A stretch of DNA of 64,000 nucleotides, from the NCBI RefSeq assembly GCF_003382685.1, contig NZ_QLVG01000032.1:1-64000 (forward strand), written 5' to 3'. This DNA is from Halorussus litoreus. GTDB lineage: Archaea > Halobacteriota > Halobacteria > Halobacteriales > Haladaptataceae. Under the pieces are notes generated by a model. It saw only the letters and a list, made by a program, of their open reading frames with translations, made no database searches and was not told where the DNA came from. Below, one piece after another: positions 14,553 through 22,667 of the stretch. Made by a program: the position numbers and the translations under genes. The first letter of the stretch is position 1. The number at the start of each line of letters is the position of its first letter.

Positions 14553-15383
14553 ATGAGTTCCACACAAGAGACCCAAACTATACGGCAGGGACTTTCGACC
14601 CGTGAGAGCCGACTCCTCTCGCATCTCGCTGCTGAGGGCCACCAAATCATCTCGATCGACGACGTTGAGGCGACCCTCGAGGTCGCGCCGAATACCGCCC
14701 GCGAGATCGCCTCCCGCCTCACCGAGAAAGGGTGGCTGGATCGGCTGCTCCCCGGCCGATATCTCATCATCCCACTCGCTGCTGGCGAGGAGGCCGTGTA
14801 CACGACCCACGAGTATCTCATCGCCTCGCACGTCGCTGAGCCGATGTACATCGGCTACTACAGCGCCCTCAGCCATCACGGGCTGACCGAACAGGTTCCC
14901 CGAACCGTGTACGTCATCACCCCGACGCGAGCCCAGAGTCGCGAGATTCACGGCGTCCCCTATCGCGTCGCGACGGTCACCGAGCGGAAGTTCTTCGGCT
15001 ACGAGCCGACGTCCATCGAGGGAACTGTCGTGAACGTCGCCGACTTGGAGAAGACGCTCGTCGACTGTGCCGACCATCCCGAGTACTGCGGTGGCATCCG
15101 CGAACTCGCAACGGCGATGGTCGCGGCGGACGACCAAGACTGTTCGTGGGCGACGGTCGGCGAGTACCTCCAGCGGCTTGACAACGGCGCGGCGACCAAG
15201 CGAATCGTCTACTTGGCCGACCAGCTGAGTATCGACCTCCCAACGCGTGAGACGCTCGTCGAGTCGTTCACGAGCGGGTACTCGCTGCTCGACCCAACGC
15301 AGAGCGAGCAGGGATCATACGACAGTGAGTATGGCCTCCGAATTAACGTCGACCCGGGCACGCTCGGTCCGACGGAGTCCTGA
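14553..15383 (+). CDS. abiEi: AbiEi-type antitoxin of a type IV toxin-antitoxin pair
   Basis: A 276-residue protein with an N-terminal winged helix (residues 15-75, DDVEATLEVAPNTAREIAS) and a C-terminal AbiEi-like domain (YIGYYSALSHHGLTEQVP, then YRVATVTERKFFGYE and ADLEKTLVDC). AbiEi represses its operon and counters the AbiEii nucleotidyltransferase. The toxin gene starts 5 nt after its stop. ATG 14553 is used; a TATA-like TTCATATTC lies about 25 nt upstream. Type IV pairs give abortive infection and plasmid stabilisation; here the partition genes follow directly. Confidence 0.92.
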   Translation: MSSTQETQTIRQGLSTRESRLLSHLAAEGHQIISIDDVEATLEVAPNTAREIASRLTEKGWLDRLLPGRYLIIPLAAGEEAVYTTHEYLIASHVAEPMYIGYYSALSHHGLTEQVPRTVYVITPTRAQSREIHGVPYRVATVTERKFFGYEPTSIEGTVVNVADLEKTLVDCADHPEYCGGIRELATAMVAADDQDCSWATVGEYLQRLDNGAATKRIVYLADQLSIDLPTRETLVESFTSGYSLLDPTQSEQGSYDSEYGLRINVDPGTLGPTES

Positions 15384-15388
15384 TTCTA

Positions 15389-16192
15389 ATGATCAGTCAA
15401 AACCGACTCCGTGTCCTTGCCCGTGAGCTAGGTGTCCGCCAGGGCTATGCTGAGAAGAACTACGTCAACTCCTGGATTCTCTGGGGTATCTTCACGAGTG
15501 ACTTTGGCGAGAACCTCATGTTCAAAGGCGGAACGGCGCTGAGCAAACTGTACTTCCCCCAGTCGTGGCGATTTTCAGAGGATCTCGATTTCGGCGTCGA
15601 AGGTCAGTACAACGGATCAGAAGACGACCTCCGTGATGTCCTTGACACAGTTACCGAGCGCTCCGGGATTGAGTTCACCATCAGCGAGCACCACGAGTCC
15701 CGCCAGCAACACTATCCGACACACTACGTCGACATGAGCATCCAGTATCGGGCGGTGCTTGACCATCCGAATACGACCAGTCTTGACGTGATGGTCGACG
15801 AGTACGTCGCATTCGACTCGGTTCACCATACGCACTCCTACGAGGATATCCCGGAGTTCGAACTGCAGGCGTATAGTGTCGAAGAGATCTTCGCGGAGAA
15901 ACTTCGGGCGATCTTCCAACGGGGTGCTGCTAGAGACTACTACGATCTTTATCAGCTCTTAGAGACCGAATCTGTTGAGATTGAGTTCGACGTTGTCCTG
16001 CCTGCCTTCGAAGCAAAGTGCGACCACGACGACCTTGACGTCGATCTCACCACAGGTCTGCCGGGTGACCAGCGCGAGGACATTCAGCGCCAGTGGGAAA
16101 CCTCACTTCCAGACCTGACCGGTGATCCACCGCTGTTCGATACTGTTTGGAAGAGACTGGACGAGGCCGTCATTGACAAAGGGACGGAGTAG
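15389..16192 (+). CDS. abiEii: AbiEii-type nucleotidyltransferase toxin
   Basis: A 267-residue protein of the AbiEii/AbiGii family. MFKGGTALSKLYF near 46 followed by FSEDLDFGV near 64 gives the GG(x)nSxDxD nucleotidyltransferase motif; EEIFAEKLRAIFQR near 164 and AARDYYDLYQLL near 177 are the other conserved blocks. AbiEii proteins add nucleotides to tRNA acceptor stems and stop growth. The catalytic motifs are intact. Co-transcribed with the antitoxin, with a 5-nt gap. Confidence 0.92.
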   Translation: MISQNRLRVLARELGVRQGYAEKNYVNSWILWGIFTSDFGENLMFKGGTALSKLYFPQSWRFSEDLDFGVEGQYNGSEDDLRDVLDTVTERSGIEFTISEHHESRQQHYPTHYVDMSIQYRAVLDHPNTTSLDVMVDEYVAFDSVHHTHSYEDIPEFELQAYSVEEIFAEKLRAIFQRGAARDYYDLYQLLETESVEIEFDVVLPAFEAKCDHDDLDVDLTTGLPGDQREDIQRQWETSLPDLTGDPPLFDTVWKRLDEAVIDKGTE

Positions 16193-16310
16193 GTACGAAT
16201 CCTCTCGCCTGCGGCACGTACTAGCCCTGCACTATTAGGGGTATTCTGAAATCGGATACTATTCCAAGATAGCATCCTATTCATAGAGATTTTCTATCGA
16301 TACTACTTAT

Positions 16311-16409
16311 GCTATTCTAACAATTCAGGCTACCTTTGCTACTCATACTATTCATGCTATTCTTACTATTCAATCTATTCAGGCCATCTTGGCGATTTGG
16401 GCTATTCAC
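16311..16409. repeat. Centromere-like array, eleven 9-bp iterons
   Basis: Eleven head-to-tail 9-bp units with consensus GCTATTCNN run without a break from 16311 to 16409; several are degenerate (e.g. GCGATTTGG). They stop 10 nt before the parA TATA box (about 16419-16424). Tandem short repeats around a par promoter are typical of sites bound by ribbon-helix-helix partition proteins such as the omega protein of pSM19035. Confidence 0.85.
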
Positions 16410-16418
16410 TGCCCTTAG

Positions 16419-16424
16419 TTATAA
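16419..16424 (+). promoter_or_regulatory. parA core promoter between two iteron arrays
   Basis: TTATAA lies 30 nt before ATG 16454, giving a nearly leaderless transcript. An iteron array in one orientation lies upstream, and an array in the other orientation begins at about the transcription start. Confidence 0.7.
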
Positions 16425-16446
16425 GAGGGGATAGAGCACTATTCCA

Positions 16447-16509
16447 GAATAGCATGGCGGGAACGAATAGCGGGAATAGCATAGATAGCACGAATAGCCC
16501 AAATAGCCC
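16447..16509. repeat. Second 9-bp iteron array, overlapping the parA start
   Basis: Seven phased 9-bp units with consensus GAATAGCNN (reverse complement of the upstream iteron), the second one degenerate. Because the phase is a multiple of three they are translated into an N-S-x repeat at the ParA N-terminus. Another GAATAGCAT lies just after the downstream gene near 17808-17816. Confidence 0.85.
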
Positions 16510-17392
16510 GTACGAATCCGTGGATACAGCGGGGAATTCTCGGGCTGTCTCAGTCTGCATGCTGAAGGGTGGCGTTGGCAAGTCAACCATCGCAGTGAAT
16601 CTCGCGCGTCAACTCGCCACCCACGACCATGATGTCCTCCTCATTGACCTCGATCCGAATGGACACGCTTCAGTCGGTCTCGGGTTCGATGACCACTATC
16701 ACAATACAGACGAGGGCATCGGTGAGGTATTCTTCGATGAGGCAGATCCAACCTCAGTCGTCTACGATACCGAATATGAATTCGATATCCTTCCCTCGAG
16801 CGAGGATCTCGAGCAAGTCGAGCGAGAAATCGTCGTCGGTGACGTCTTCCAGCCGTCTGCTCTGTTGAAGCGCGAAGTCGTTGAGCCGCTGCTGGGCGAC
16901 GAATACGACTTCATCGTCACGGACTCGCCCGCATATCGCTCGCGACTGACCGACAACGCTCTCGTCGCGACGTCTAATCTTGTTCTTCCACTAGCGCCCG
17001 GCAACGAGGCGATGTCCGGACTGGAACGCACTATCGAGCGCCAGATTGCTCCGCTGCGAAAGCACATGGACGTCGACGTCCTCGCACTCGTCCCGAATAT
17101 GCTGGATGGGCGTATCGACCAGCAAACGCAAGATCGCCAGCTCCTCGAACGGCTGAACTCCCACAACAGCTTGCAGGACCGTATTCCGAACTTCGCTCGA
17201 ATCACGGATTGGGAGGCTGTGGGCAGCGGCGACATTAGTCCGACACCAGGTATCCGAGACCGAACGAGTATCACGAAAGCGTACGGTGAACGCAAACCGC
17301 TGCTGGACTACGACGCCAACTGTGATCAACTGAAGAATTTCGACGAACTCGCGCACATCGTCGAGGCCGGTGAGGTGGTCCGGCATGGCTGA
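16454..17392 (+). CDS. parA: ParA/Soj-type partition ATPase
   Basis: A 312-residue deviant-Walker ATPase. ATG 16454 is chosen because the TATA box is 30 nt upstream; the longer frame from 16397 begins before the promoter. Residues 1-20 are an Asn/Ser repeat encoded by the iterons. CMLKGGVGKSTIAVN near 37 is the deviant Walker A with its signature lysine, and LLIDLDPNGHASVG near 66 is Walker A-prime. It would form a DNA gradient that separates plasmid copies with the small partner encoded next, which overlaps by 8 nt. Confidence 0.93.
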   Translation: MAGTNSGNSIDSTNSPNSPYESVDTAGNSRAVSVCMLKGGVGKSTIAVNLARQLATHDHDVLLIDLDPNGHASVGLGFDDHYHNTDEGIGEVFFDEADPTSVVYDTEYEFDILPSSEDLEQVEREIVVGDVFQPSALLKREVVEPLLGDEYDFIVTDSPAYRSRLTDNALVATSNLVLPLAPGNEAMSGLERTIERQIAPLRKHMDVDVLALVPNMLDGRIDQQTQDRQLLERLNSHNSLQDRIPNFARITDWEAVGSGDISPTPGIRDRTSITKAYGERKPLLDYDANCDQLKNFDELAHIVEAGEVVRHG

Positions 17393-17804
17393 CGACGGTG
17401 ACCCGTTCGCAGATCTTAGTCAGACGCTGGATGACGATGCTGACGAGCAAGACGAGACGAAGAGTGAACAGGAATCGCGCGAGCCACCCGCCTCAGACAC
17501 GACAACCGAACACGTCGACGAACCGGATGAGGGGGACGTTGAGGAACTGGACCCGATGACAGACACTGCCTTTTCATACGAGGCAGCCAATCAACGGCCG
17601 TTTTACGCACGCGAAGAGACTATCGAGAACTTCGATTCCTGGTTGAACTACGAATTAGAGCGCGAGCTCAGTACCCGCGGCTATCAGAATATCGTTGTCC
17701 GTGAGATGACTGACGCGTTGCTGCGCACGGTTGTAGAGGAAGACTTGGTTGACGAGGTTGCTGAACGGTTTGAGCAAGAACGAAAGAATGCGATTTCAAA
17801 ATAG
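17385..17804 (+). CDS. Small partition partner (ParB-like role)
   Basis: A 139-residue protein from ATG 17385, overlapping parA by 8 nt; GAGGTGG lies about 9 nt upstream. Residues 1-65 are extremely acidic and probably disordered. Residues 70-139 are a helical C-terminal domain (FDSWLNYELERELSTRGY, then VVREMTDALLRTVVEEDL). It has no ParB/Spo0J nuclease-like fold. By position it should bind the 9-bp iterons and stimulate ParA; a ribbon-helix-helix fold would fit but cannot be proven by eye. Confidence 0.75.
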   Translation: MADDGDPFADLSQTLDDDADEQDETKSEQESREPPASDTTTEHVDEPDEGDVEELDPMTDTAFSYEAANQRPFYAREETIENFDSWLNYELERELSTRGYQNIVVREMTDALLRTVVEEDLVDEVAERFEQERKNAISK

Positions 17805-17889
17805 CTTGAATAGCATTCTATTTCCCTTTTAGGGAGGGGGACGGAGGGATGCCGATCTCTCTCCTCGGTTGTGGACATTCCAGGATCTG

Positions 17890-18507
17890 CTACTTCTGCG
17901 GAATTTCCAGTCGCTCGGCAACAAGTACGCCCACCTGGTCGTGAACGCGTTCGACCGCCGTCACCACGAATCCGGCGTCGGTGAGCTCGTCCACGAGCAT
18001 GCCGACGGTCGTTGCGTCAACCCCGTGACCGAATAACGGCTCCTCGGGGTTGGGCGAGCCGAAGAACATCGCGTCGCCGAGGACGAACCGGCGTGGGCTG
18101 AGACTGGCAATGACCTCGATGGCCTCGCGTTTCTCCTCGTCGGGAAGGTGGTGCATGGCGAAGTTCGAGACGACGATGTCTACCTCGCCGTCGTACTGCG
18201 GATCGCGGAACTCGCCGTCGCCGAACTCCACGTTATCGATGCTGCCGTCGTCGGCCTTCGCGCGGGCCTTCTCTAACATCCCCTCGCTGATGTCGCGTCC
18301 GACGACGTGCTCAGCGTTCTCGGCGAGCGCGAGTGCAATCAGGCCCGTGCCTGTTCCGAGGTCAAGTACCACGTCGTCGGGACGTGGGTCGGCGTGGTCG
18401 ATAACGAGCGAGGCGCATGCGTTGTACTCGTCGTTATGTTGCTTGTCGTCGTAGTCTGTGGCCATCTGCGAGAAGCGATTAGCGAGTTCCTTATGCTTCT
18501 TCTTCAT
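17890..18507 (-). CDS. Class I SAM-dependent methyltransferase
   Basis: A 205-residue methyltransferase starting at ATG 18507 (MKKKHKELANRF); the open frame further upstream has no start support. Motif I is DLGTGTGLIALAL near 51 in the VVLDLGTGTG strand, followed by VVGRDISEGMLEKAR and the motif IV stretch VDIVVSNFAMHHLP. The set resembles small-molecule methyltransferases of the UbiE/Methyltransf_25 type. The substrate cannot be told. It is convergent with the partition operon. Confidence 0.85.
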   Translation of the reverse strand: MKKKHKELANRFSQMATDYDDKQHNDEYNACASLVIDHADPRPDDVVLDLGTGTGLIALALAENAEHVVGRDISEGMLEKARAKADDGSIDNVEFGDGEFRDPQYDGEVDIVVSNFAMHHLPDEEKREAIEVIASLSPRRFVLGDAMFFGSPNPEEPLFGHGVDATTVGMLVDELTDAGFVVTAVERVHDQVGVLVAERLEIPQK

Positions 18508-18724
18508 ATCTACGACATTCGACCCTTGGGGCGGTAAACGACTCGGATACCCGCTCGCAATTCCGGTCTGCGAGCCGACTCCACCTGCGGCGTCCACACC
18601 GAACCTGTTCGGCCAAGAAACCGACGACTTTGTCGACCGCACGAGGACGAGTTCACTAGCTATCGCTCATTTCATTAGATCCACATGGTTCTTAACGGGG
18701 ACAGTAGGTCAAACTTCCATCTAT

Positions 18725-18761
18725 CGCTCAGTACAAGGGACTCAGGTATCGGTCAGTACAG
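18725..18761 (+). promoter_or_regulatory. CGGTCAGTACAG pair, 25-bp phase (copy a)
   Basis: CGCTCAGTACAA at 18725 and CGGTCAGTACAG at 18750, exactly 25 bp apart. The second copy is 73 nt before the ATG of the small membrane protein at 18823. Confidence 0.7.
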
Positions 18762-18822
18762 GTGAAAGCTGTATCGTCCAATATAGAGAAAAACTATTAT
18801 TTGGTAAAACGAATACACACGT

Positions 18823-19182
18823 ATGCCCTCTACTCTCAAATCGAATTCACACGATGATCAGTCGATACTCTTCGGTCTTTTTACCATCATCTGTTTTGCA
18901 ATTACTGGATGGGCTATCATAGACGGCCAAGACCTTGTTACGGTACTACTCTTGGGTGTGATGACGATGTATACACTTGGTAACACACTGCCTGCAGTCC
19001 AACGGCGTATTCCTCGGTTCGACCGACTCGCTGCATTGCCGCTCGGTGTCGTCGGTGCTATTGCGTATGCGATAGAGGTACCAACAGACCTTCCCATTTT
19101 CTTCATTTTTCTCGGTGTCGGGAGCCTTATTGACCTTCTTTGGGACCCAACTGGCAACGTGTACGAAGACGACTCGGAGTGA
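18823..19182 (+). CDS. Small polytopic membrane protein
   Basis: A 119-residue protein with about three or four membrane segments: residues 17-32 (LFGLFTIICFAITGWA), 38-52 (VTVLLLGVMTMYTL), 70-85 and 90-105 (PIFFIFLGVGSLIDLLW). The ends are polar and acidic. No family recognised. An AT-rich TATA-like ACTATTATTTGG lies about 25-30 nt upstream of the ATG, with the 25-bp-phased motif pair further upstream. It is the first of several small membrane-protein genes that share this upstream element. Confidence 0.7.
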   Translation: MPSTLKSNSHDDQSILFGLFTIICFAITGWAIIDGQDLVTVLLLGVMTMYTLGNTLPAVQRRIPRFDRLAALPLGVVGAIAYAIEVPTDLPIFFIFLGVGSLIDLLWDPTGNVYEDDSE

Positions 19183-19268
19183 CCCGCTATTCAGTTCGCA
19201 CACATACTGAGCGGCTGTTTCACATCAGATCAGTTAGTAAGAACCCCTCTCGATGTGGTGAGTTGCTT

Positions 19269-19305
19269 CGGTAAGTACAGAGGAACAGTATATCGGTTAG
19301 TGAAA
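19269..19305 (+). promoter_or_regulatory. CGGTCAGTACAG pair, 25-bp phase (copy b)
   Basis: CGGTAAGTACAG at 19269 and CGGTTAGTGAAA at 19294, 25 bp apart. The second copy is 67 nt before ATG 19361. A related head element, TTCGCACACATACTGAGCGG, begins 74 bp before the first copy. Confidence 0.65.
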
Positions 19306-19312
19306 ATTCGTT

Positions 19313-19360
19313 GTGTCACAGGGGACAAATCTTATTCTACAAGAAATTCTTCTGTGACAC
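19313..19360. promoter_or_regulatory. GTGTCACAG inverted repeat around a promoter
   Basis: GTGTCACAG (19313-19321) and CTGTGACAC (19352-19360) form perfect 9-nt arms 30 nt apart. The right arm touches the ATG at 19361; a TATA-like CTTATTCT lies between the arms. An operator is the simplest reading. Confidence 0.6.
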
Positions 19361-19471
19361 ATGGACCTGAGCTGGGCACTTCTCCTTGTTGTCGCCGTCC
19401 TCGTAATCGGGTACGGTCTTTACACTGTGTACAATCTCTCAAATTTCCTCGGGGACTACCTTCGTTCCTGA
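19361..19471 (+). CDS. 36-residue single-pass membrane peptide
   Basis: A 36-codon frame, ATG 19361 to TGA 19471, encoding MDLSWALLLVVAVLVIGYGL and then a short polar tail ending DYLRS. Residues 5-21 form one membrane helix. Support: TATA-like sequence about 30 nt upstream, an inverted repeat ending exactly at the start codon, and the 25-bp-phased motif pair upstream. Function unknown. It is too short for ordinary gene callers. Confidence 0.6.
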   Translation: MDLSWALLLVVAVLVIGYGLYTVYNLSNFLGDYLRS

Positions 19472-19586
19472 CAACCAAATTCTGGTGTTCTTGCTTCCGT
19501 ATACCCGGTACATTCGCACACCTACTGAACGGTTATTTCACGACGAATTCGCTGGTGAGAACCCGCCTCGTTGTGGTGCGTAGTTC

Positions 19587-19623
19587 GGTAAGTACAGGTT
19601 GGACAGATATCGGAGTCGGCTCT
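19587..19623 (+). promoter_or_regulatory. CGGTCAGTACAG pair, 25-bp phase (copy c, orphan)
   Basis: CGGTAAGTACAG at 19587 and the weaker CGGAGTCGGCTC at 19612, 25 bp apart. The segment 19512-19611 is a near-duplicate of 19194-19293. No gene follows: it runs into the convergent IPP isomerase gene, so it is probably a truncated copy. Confidence 0.5.
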
Positions 19624-19674
19624 CTCTTTCCCGCTGTTGTTCTATCCGTCCTGCTGAGACTGGGGAATCCGGGA

Positions 19675-20757
19675 CTACTCGCTACTGGTTCGTTGTTCCA
19701 CGTACTCGCGCGTCTTTCCGTGCAACACGTACTCCACCTGCTGGAGCTCGTCGATCGACCCCGAGCCGGTGACGAACATCGCTGTTCGCAGCTCGGCGAT
19801 CAGGTCCCCGACGCGTTCGATGACAGCGTCTGGCCCGTCTGTAGCTGGTTTCAGGAATGGTTTCGCCAACCCGCCGGCGCGGGCACCCAGGGCAATCGCT
19901 TTTGCCACGTCCAATCCCGTTCGGACACCACCACTCGCAATGACGCAGTCGTGTTCGGCAACACACTCGATCGTGCTTGCAGCGGTTGGAATGCCCCATT
20001 CTCGGAACAGGGTGCCGATTTGTTTCTGTCGCGGCGCGTTCGCGGCTGCTGCGCGATAGGCTTCGATCCCGGACCACGTCGTTCCGCCTTTGCCAGCGAC
20101 GTCGAGAGCGTCAACGCCTGCCGCAGTTAGCTCTCGGGCAGTCTCCCCGGAGATGCCGTTGCCCGTTTCCTTGACGATAATCGGCACCGAGAGTGCCTCG
20201 GACACTCGTTCGATCGCAGCTACACAGTTCCGGCCATCGACGTCGCCTTCTGGTTGGGTGGCTTCCTGGAGGAAGTTCAGGTGGACCGCGAGCGCGTCGG
20301 CGTCGATCATCTCGACTGCCTGCTCGACCATTTCGATGTCGTACTCTCGGAGCTGTGCAGCGCCGAGGTTCCCGTAGATGAACGCATCGGGTGCGGCATC
20401 GCGGACGACGGTGTACGATTCGAGGACGCGTTCGTCGTCGAGTTCGAGGCCTGCTCGCTGGCTACCGAGACCCATGGCGATACCGGTTTCGCTGGCGGCC
20501 CGGGCCAGCGCCCGATTGATCTCCGTCGTGTTGTGGTGCCCGCCAGTCATGCTCTCGATGAAGATTGGGGCAGAGAGGTCGTGACCCAGGAAGTCGATGG
20601 AGGGGTCGATCGCGTCGTAATCGAGTTCCGGAAGCGCGTTGTGGACGAGGTGGACGTCGTCGAAGCCCGTGCCTGTCGTTTCGACGTCCCGCTCTTGGAC
20701 GATTTGAAGGTGGTCGTCTTTTCGGTCTTCAGTCTGCGTGGAGTCCTGCGCCGTCAT
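19675..20757 (-). CDS. fni: Type 2 isopentenyl-diphosphate isomerase
   Basis: A 360-residue FMN-dependent isomerase that interconverts IPP and DMAPP for archaeal lipid and carotenoid synthesis. The start ATG 20757 gives [17 protein letters not shown], the family N-terminus. Family blocks are present: IESMTGG near 70, MGLGSQR near 97, the substrate loop HLNFLQE near 160, and the FMN-phosphate-binding [17 protein letters not shown] near 275. It is unusual on a mobile replicon; a second isoprenoid-type gene lies at 30383. It is convergent with the truncated small-gene element. Confidence 0.93.
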   Translation of the reverse strand: MTAQDSTQTEDRKDDHLQIVQERDVETTGTGFDDVHLVHNALPELDYDAIDPSIDFLGHDLSAPIFIESMTGGHHNTTEINRALARAASETGIAMGLGSQRAGLELDDERVLESYTVVRDAAPDAFIYGNLGAAQLREYDIEMVEQAVEMIDADALAVHLNFLQEATQPEGDVDGRNCVAAIERVSEALSVPIIVKETGNGISGETARELTAAGVDALDVAGKGGTTWSGIEAYRAAAANAPRQKQIGTLFREWGIPTAASTIECVAEHDCVIASGGVRTGLDVAKAIALGARAGGLAKPFLKPATDGPDAVIERVGDLIAELRTAMFVTGSGSIDELQQVEYVLHGKTREYVEQRTSSE

Positions 20758-21072
20758 TAGTCGGGTTTGTACAAGAGATGGGAAAACAATACTGTTGTAT
20801 CGACTCTCCCCCATCCTAACTATTCTTGAAATGATAATATTCAGGGGTCGCTATGTGTCTGTATTCAGCATTGCGCTGCTATACGACGTAAATTGACAGA
20901 GATACCAGTGATAAGTTCGCGTCTCTACTTAATGGGCGTTGTGGGCGAGAGTAGTGTGTAATTAAGGCACGTAACAAAGCTATCCTCTGCGGTCGGGCCC
21001 GTTTGTAAACACTACAGTGACCCGGTTCCGTGGCAAACATTTATGGTTTCCAGTTTCGTAACTCTACACAAG
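20758..21072. other. Intergenic region between divergent fni and wHTH genes
   Basis: 315 nt without a credible gene. It should hold both divergent promoters. GTTTGTAAAC at about 21001-21010 is an imperfect palindrome upstream of the wHTH gene, and CAAACATTTATGG (about 21033-21045) contains its TATA box. Confidence 0.4.
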
Positions 21073-21696
21073 ATGAGTTACGATACAGAACACGTGCGAA
21101 ACGCGGGGGACACTCCAGGAACCATCACTGGAATTCCGACGTTCGCAGAATTACTTGAGAACCCGTCCCTCGCGGACCTCTATACATCGATTAGACAGGC
21201 AGAGACTGCAACAGGTCCCGAACTCGTCGAAACAACGACCGTCTCCAAAAAGACGGTGTACGACTACTTGCATAAACTGGAGCAGGCGGGCCTGATCAGC
21301 AAGGTTGGCGACGAGACCGGGACTGCCGTATACACCGCTCAGGAGTTCGAGCTAACGTTGACGGTCCGTGAGACGGAAGTCTCGATCACTCCCAAAATCA
21401 TCGAGGTAATCGCCCAGAAAAACGAGTACCCAGCGATCGAACGAGTCCTCGAAGACTACGGCATCGTCACGTTCGCGCTCGCATACGATCTCGTGAACGC
21501 ACACAGTGAGGGCGAGGTCACAATCCGGCAAATCGCGAGCCTCACAGATCTCTCTCCTGGAACTACGTATGATCTCGTCGAAGCGCTCTATTCGGTTCTC
21601 GACCTCGGTGATGACGATTCGACCCCGACGACGTACACACCGGATGAGTTCGATGCGGAGGGGGGCGATCTCCTCGAGGAATACGCCGATAAGTGA
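21073..21696 (+). CDS. Winged-helix regulator paired with a PIN protein
   Basis: A 207-residue protein starting at ATG 21073, about 30 nt after a TATA-like CATTTATGG; an upstream ATG at 21043 falls within that promoter. Residues 35-95 are a winged helix (ELVETTTVSKKTVYDYLHKL, then GLISKVGD and a wing). A second helix-turn-helix-like stretch lies near 160 (IRQIASLTDLSPGTTYDL). The next gene overlaps or abuts it, so it probably acts as the antitoxin/repressor for the PIN protein. Confidence 0.8.
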   Translation: MSYDTEHVRNAGDTPGTITGIPTFAELLENPSLADLYTSIRQAETATGPELVETTTVSKKTVYDYLHKLEQAGLISKVGDETGTAVYTAQEFELTLTVRETEVSITPKIIEVIAQKNEYPAIERVLEDYGIVTFALAYDLVNAHSEGEVTIRQIASLTDLSPGTTYDLVEALYSVLDLGDDDSTPTTYTPDEFDAEGGDLLEEYADK

Positions 21697-21707
21697 ACCG
21701 AGCGAGG

Positions 21708-22265
21708 ATGTATACTGCGAACATTGCGGACACGGTGATGTTTCGGAACTTGGGGAAGCACCCCAGTCCACACCTACAATCGCTCAAGAGTGCCGTAGAG
21801 GAAGCTGGAACTGAAGTTTGGGTGCCAGCAGCGGTCTACCACGAGCTGGCGGATACCGGGAGTGCCGACTCACCGACGAATCCATACCTCGATACGGCTA
21901 TCGAAGAAGGGTGGCTTCGGGTAGCCACACCGCTACCAGGTGATCGTACAGCGGGATTCGAGAGTAGTGCTGGACCGGTTGAGAAAGCACGGTTCGTTGC
22001 AGATGAGTTTCTCAACCAGCAGAGCAAGTATCCAGAGACGAACAACTGGCAGGACGCGGCGGTGGTCGCGTTGGCAGTTCGATTGTTCGATGCGAATGCT
22101 CGAATCCGTGTGATCACTCACACAGCGGACGAAAATCTGGCAAAGGCGTGCGCTCGTATCCCTCCGGAATTCGGATACTACGATATCAAGTCCCGATACT
22201 ACAACCCACCCCAAACAGCGAAGGTTGAGTTTCCAACCGTTGGCCAGCTCACGTGGAGTGAGTAG
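21708..22265 (+). CDS. PIN-domain protein, probable toxin
   Basis: About 185 residues with the PIN nuclease pattern: the first acidic site in IADTVMF near residue 6, a second in AAVYHELADTG, and a C-terminal NNWQDAAVVALAV followed by RVITHTADENLAKA. PIN proteins cleave RNA and are toxins of VapBC-type pairs. The start is uncertain: GTG 21693 overlaps the upstream stop by four bases (GTGA), while ATG 21708 is 15 nt later. The winged-helix partner is larger than usual VapB antitoxins, which makes the pair atypical. Confidence 0.8.
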   Translation: MYTANIADTVMFRNLGKHPSPHLQSLKSAVEEAGTEVWVPAAVYHELADTGSADSPTNPYLDTAIEEGWLRVATPLPGDRTAGFESSAGPVEKARFVADEFLNQQSKYPETNNWQDAAVVALAVRLFDANARIRVITHTADENLAKACARIPPEFGYYDIKSRYYNPPQTAKVEFPTVGQLTWSE

Positions 22266-22320
22266 AGAGCATTTTGGCGGTTAGACCAGTATTAGCACGT
22301 TTACGACTTTAATGTCAACG

Positions 22321-22590
22321 TCAGCGCGATGTACTGGTCGCCTTGGAATGGGTAGCTTCCCGGCTTTCTGTGATTAGAAGTAAAATCGACGAAAATGTCG
22401 AAGGATCACCTTGTCCATAGCCACAAACCAGTCCGAGAACCGTATGCATTGAGAAGGCCGGTCTCATCTTCTGCTCGTGCCTGATGTTGCGAAGATAGGT
22501 CCATGATGCATAGGCTTCACTGATATATGTTTGAAAGAAATAGCCGAGCAAATCTCGGAACGCGCTTCTGAGGAACCTGTCGGATAGCGC
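22321..22590 (-). pseudogene. Possible gene remnant, unidentified
   Basis: An open minus-strand frame of about 90 codons without a good start, reading RSAFRDLLGYFFQTYISEAY and onward. Codon choice is mixed and no family is recognised. It may be a fragment left by insertion of the adjacent transposase gene, or chance. The remaining 22266-22667 sequence shows no other feature; clear transposon ends were not found. Confidence 0.25.
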
Positions 22591-22667
22591 TCACAAATCC
22601 AGTGGAAAATCGGCGTTTAGGACAGCGCTGCCGCTCACGACCGAGCAAGCCCAGAGGAATGAGAGAG

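Noticed and set aside
16311-16409. CRISPR array
   Set aside because: The units are 9 bp with no unique spacers; the structure is a tandem iteron array next to parA.
19255-20130. Long plus-strand open frame opposite fni
   Set aside because: It is the antisense shadow of the well-supported fni gene and its first part covers the small membrane gene and the motif duplicate.
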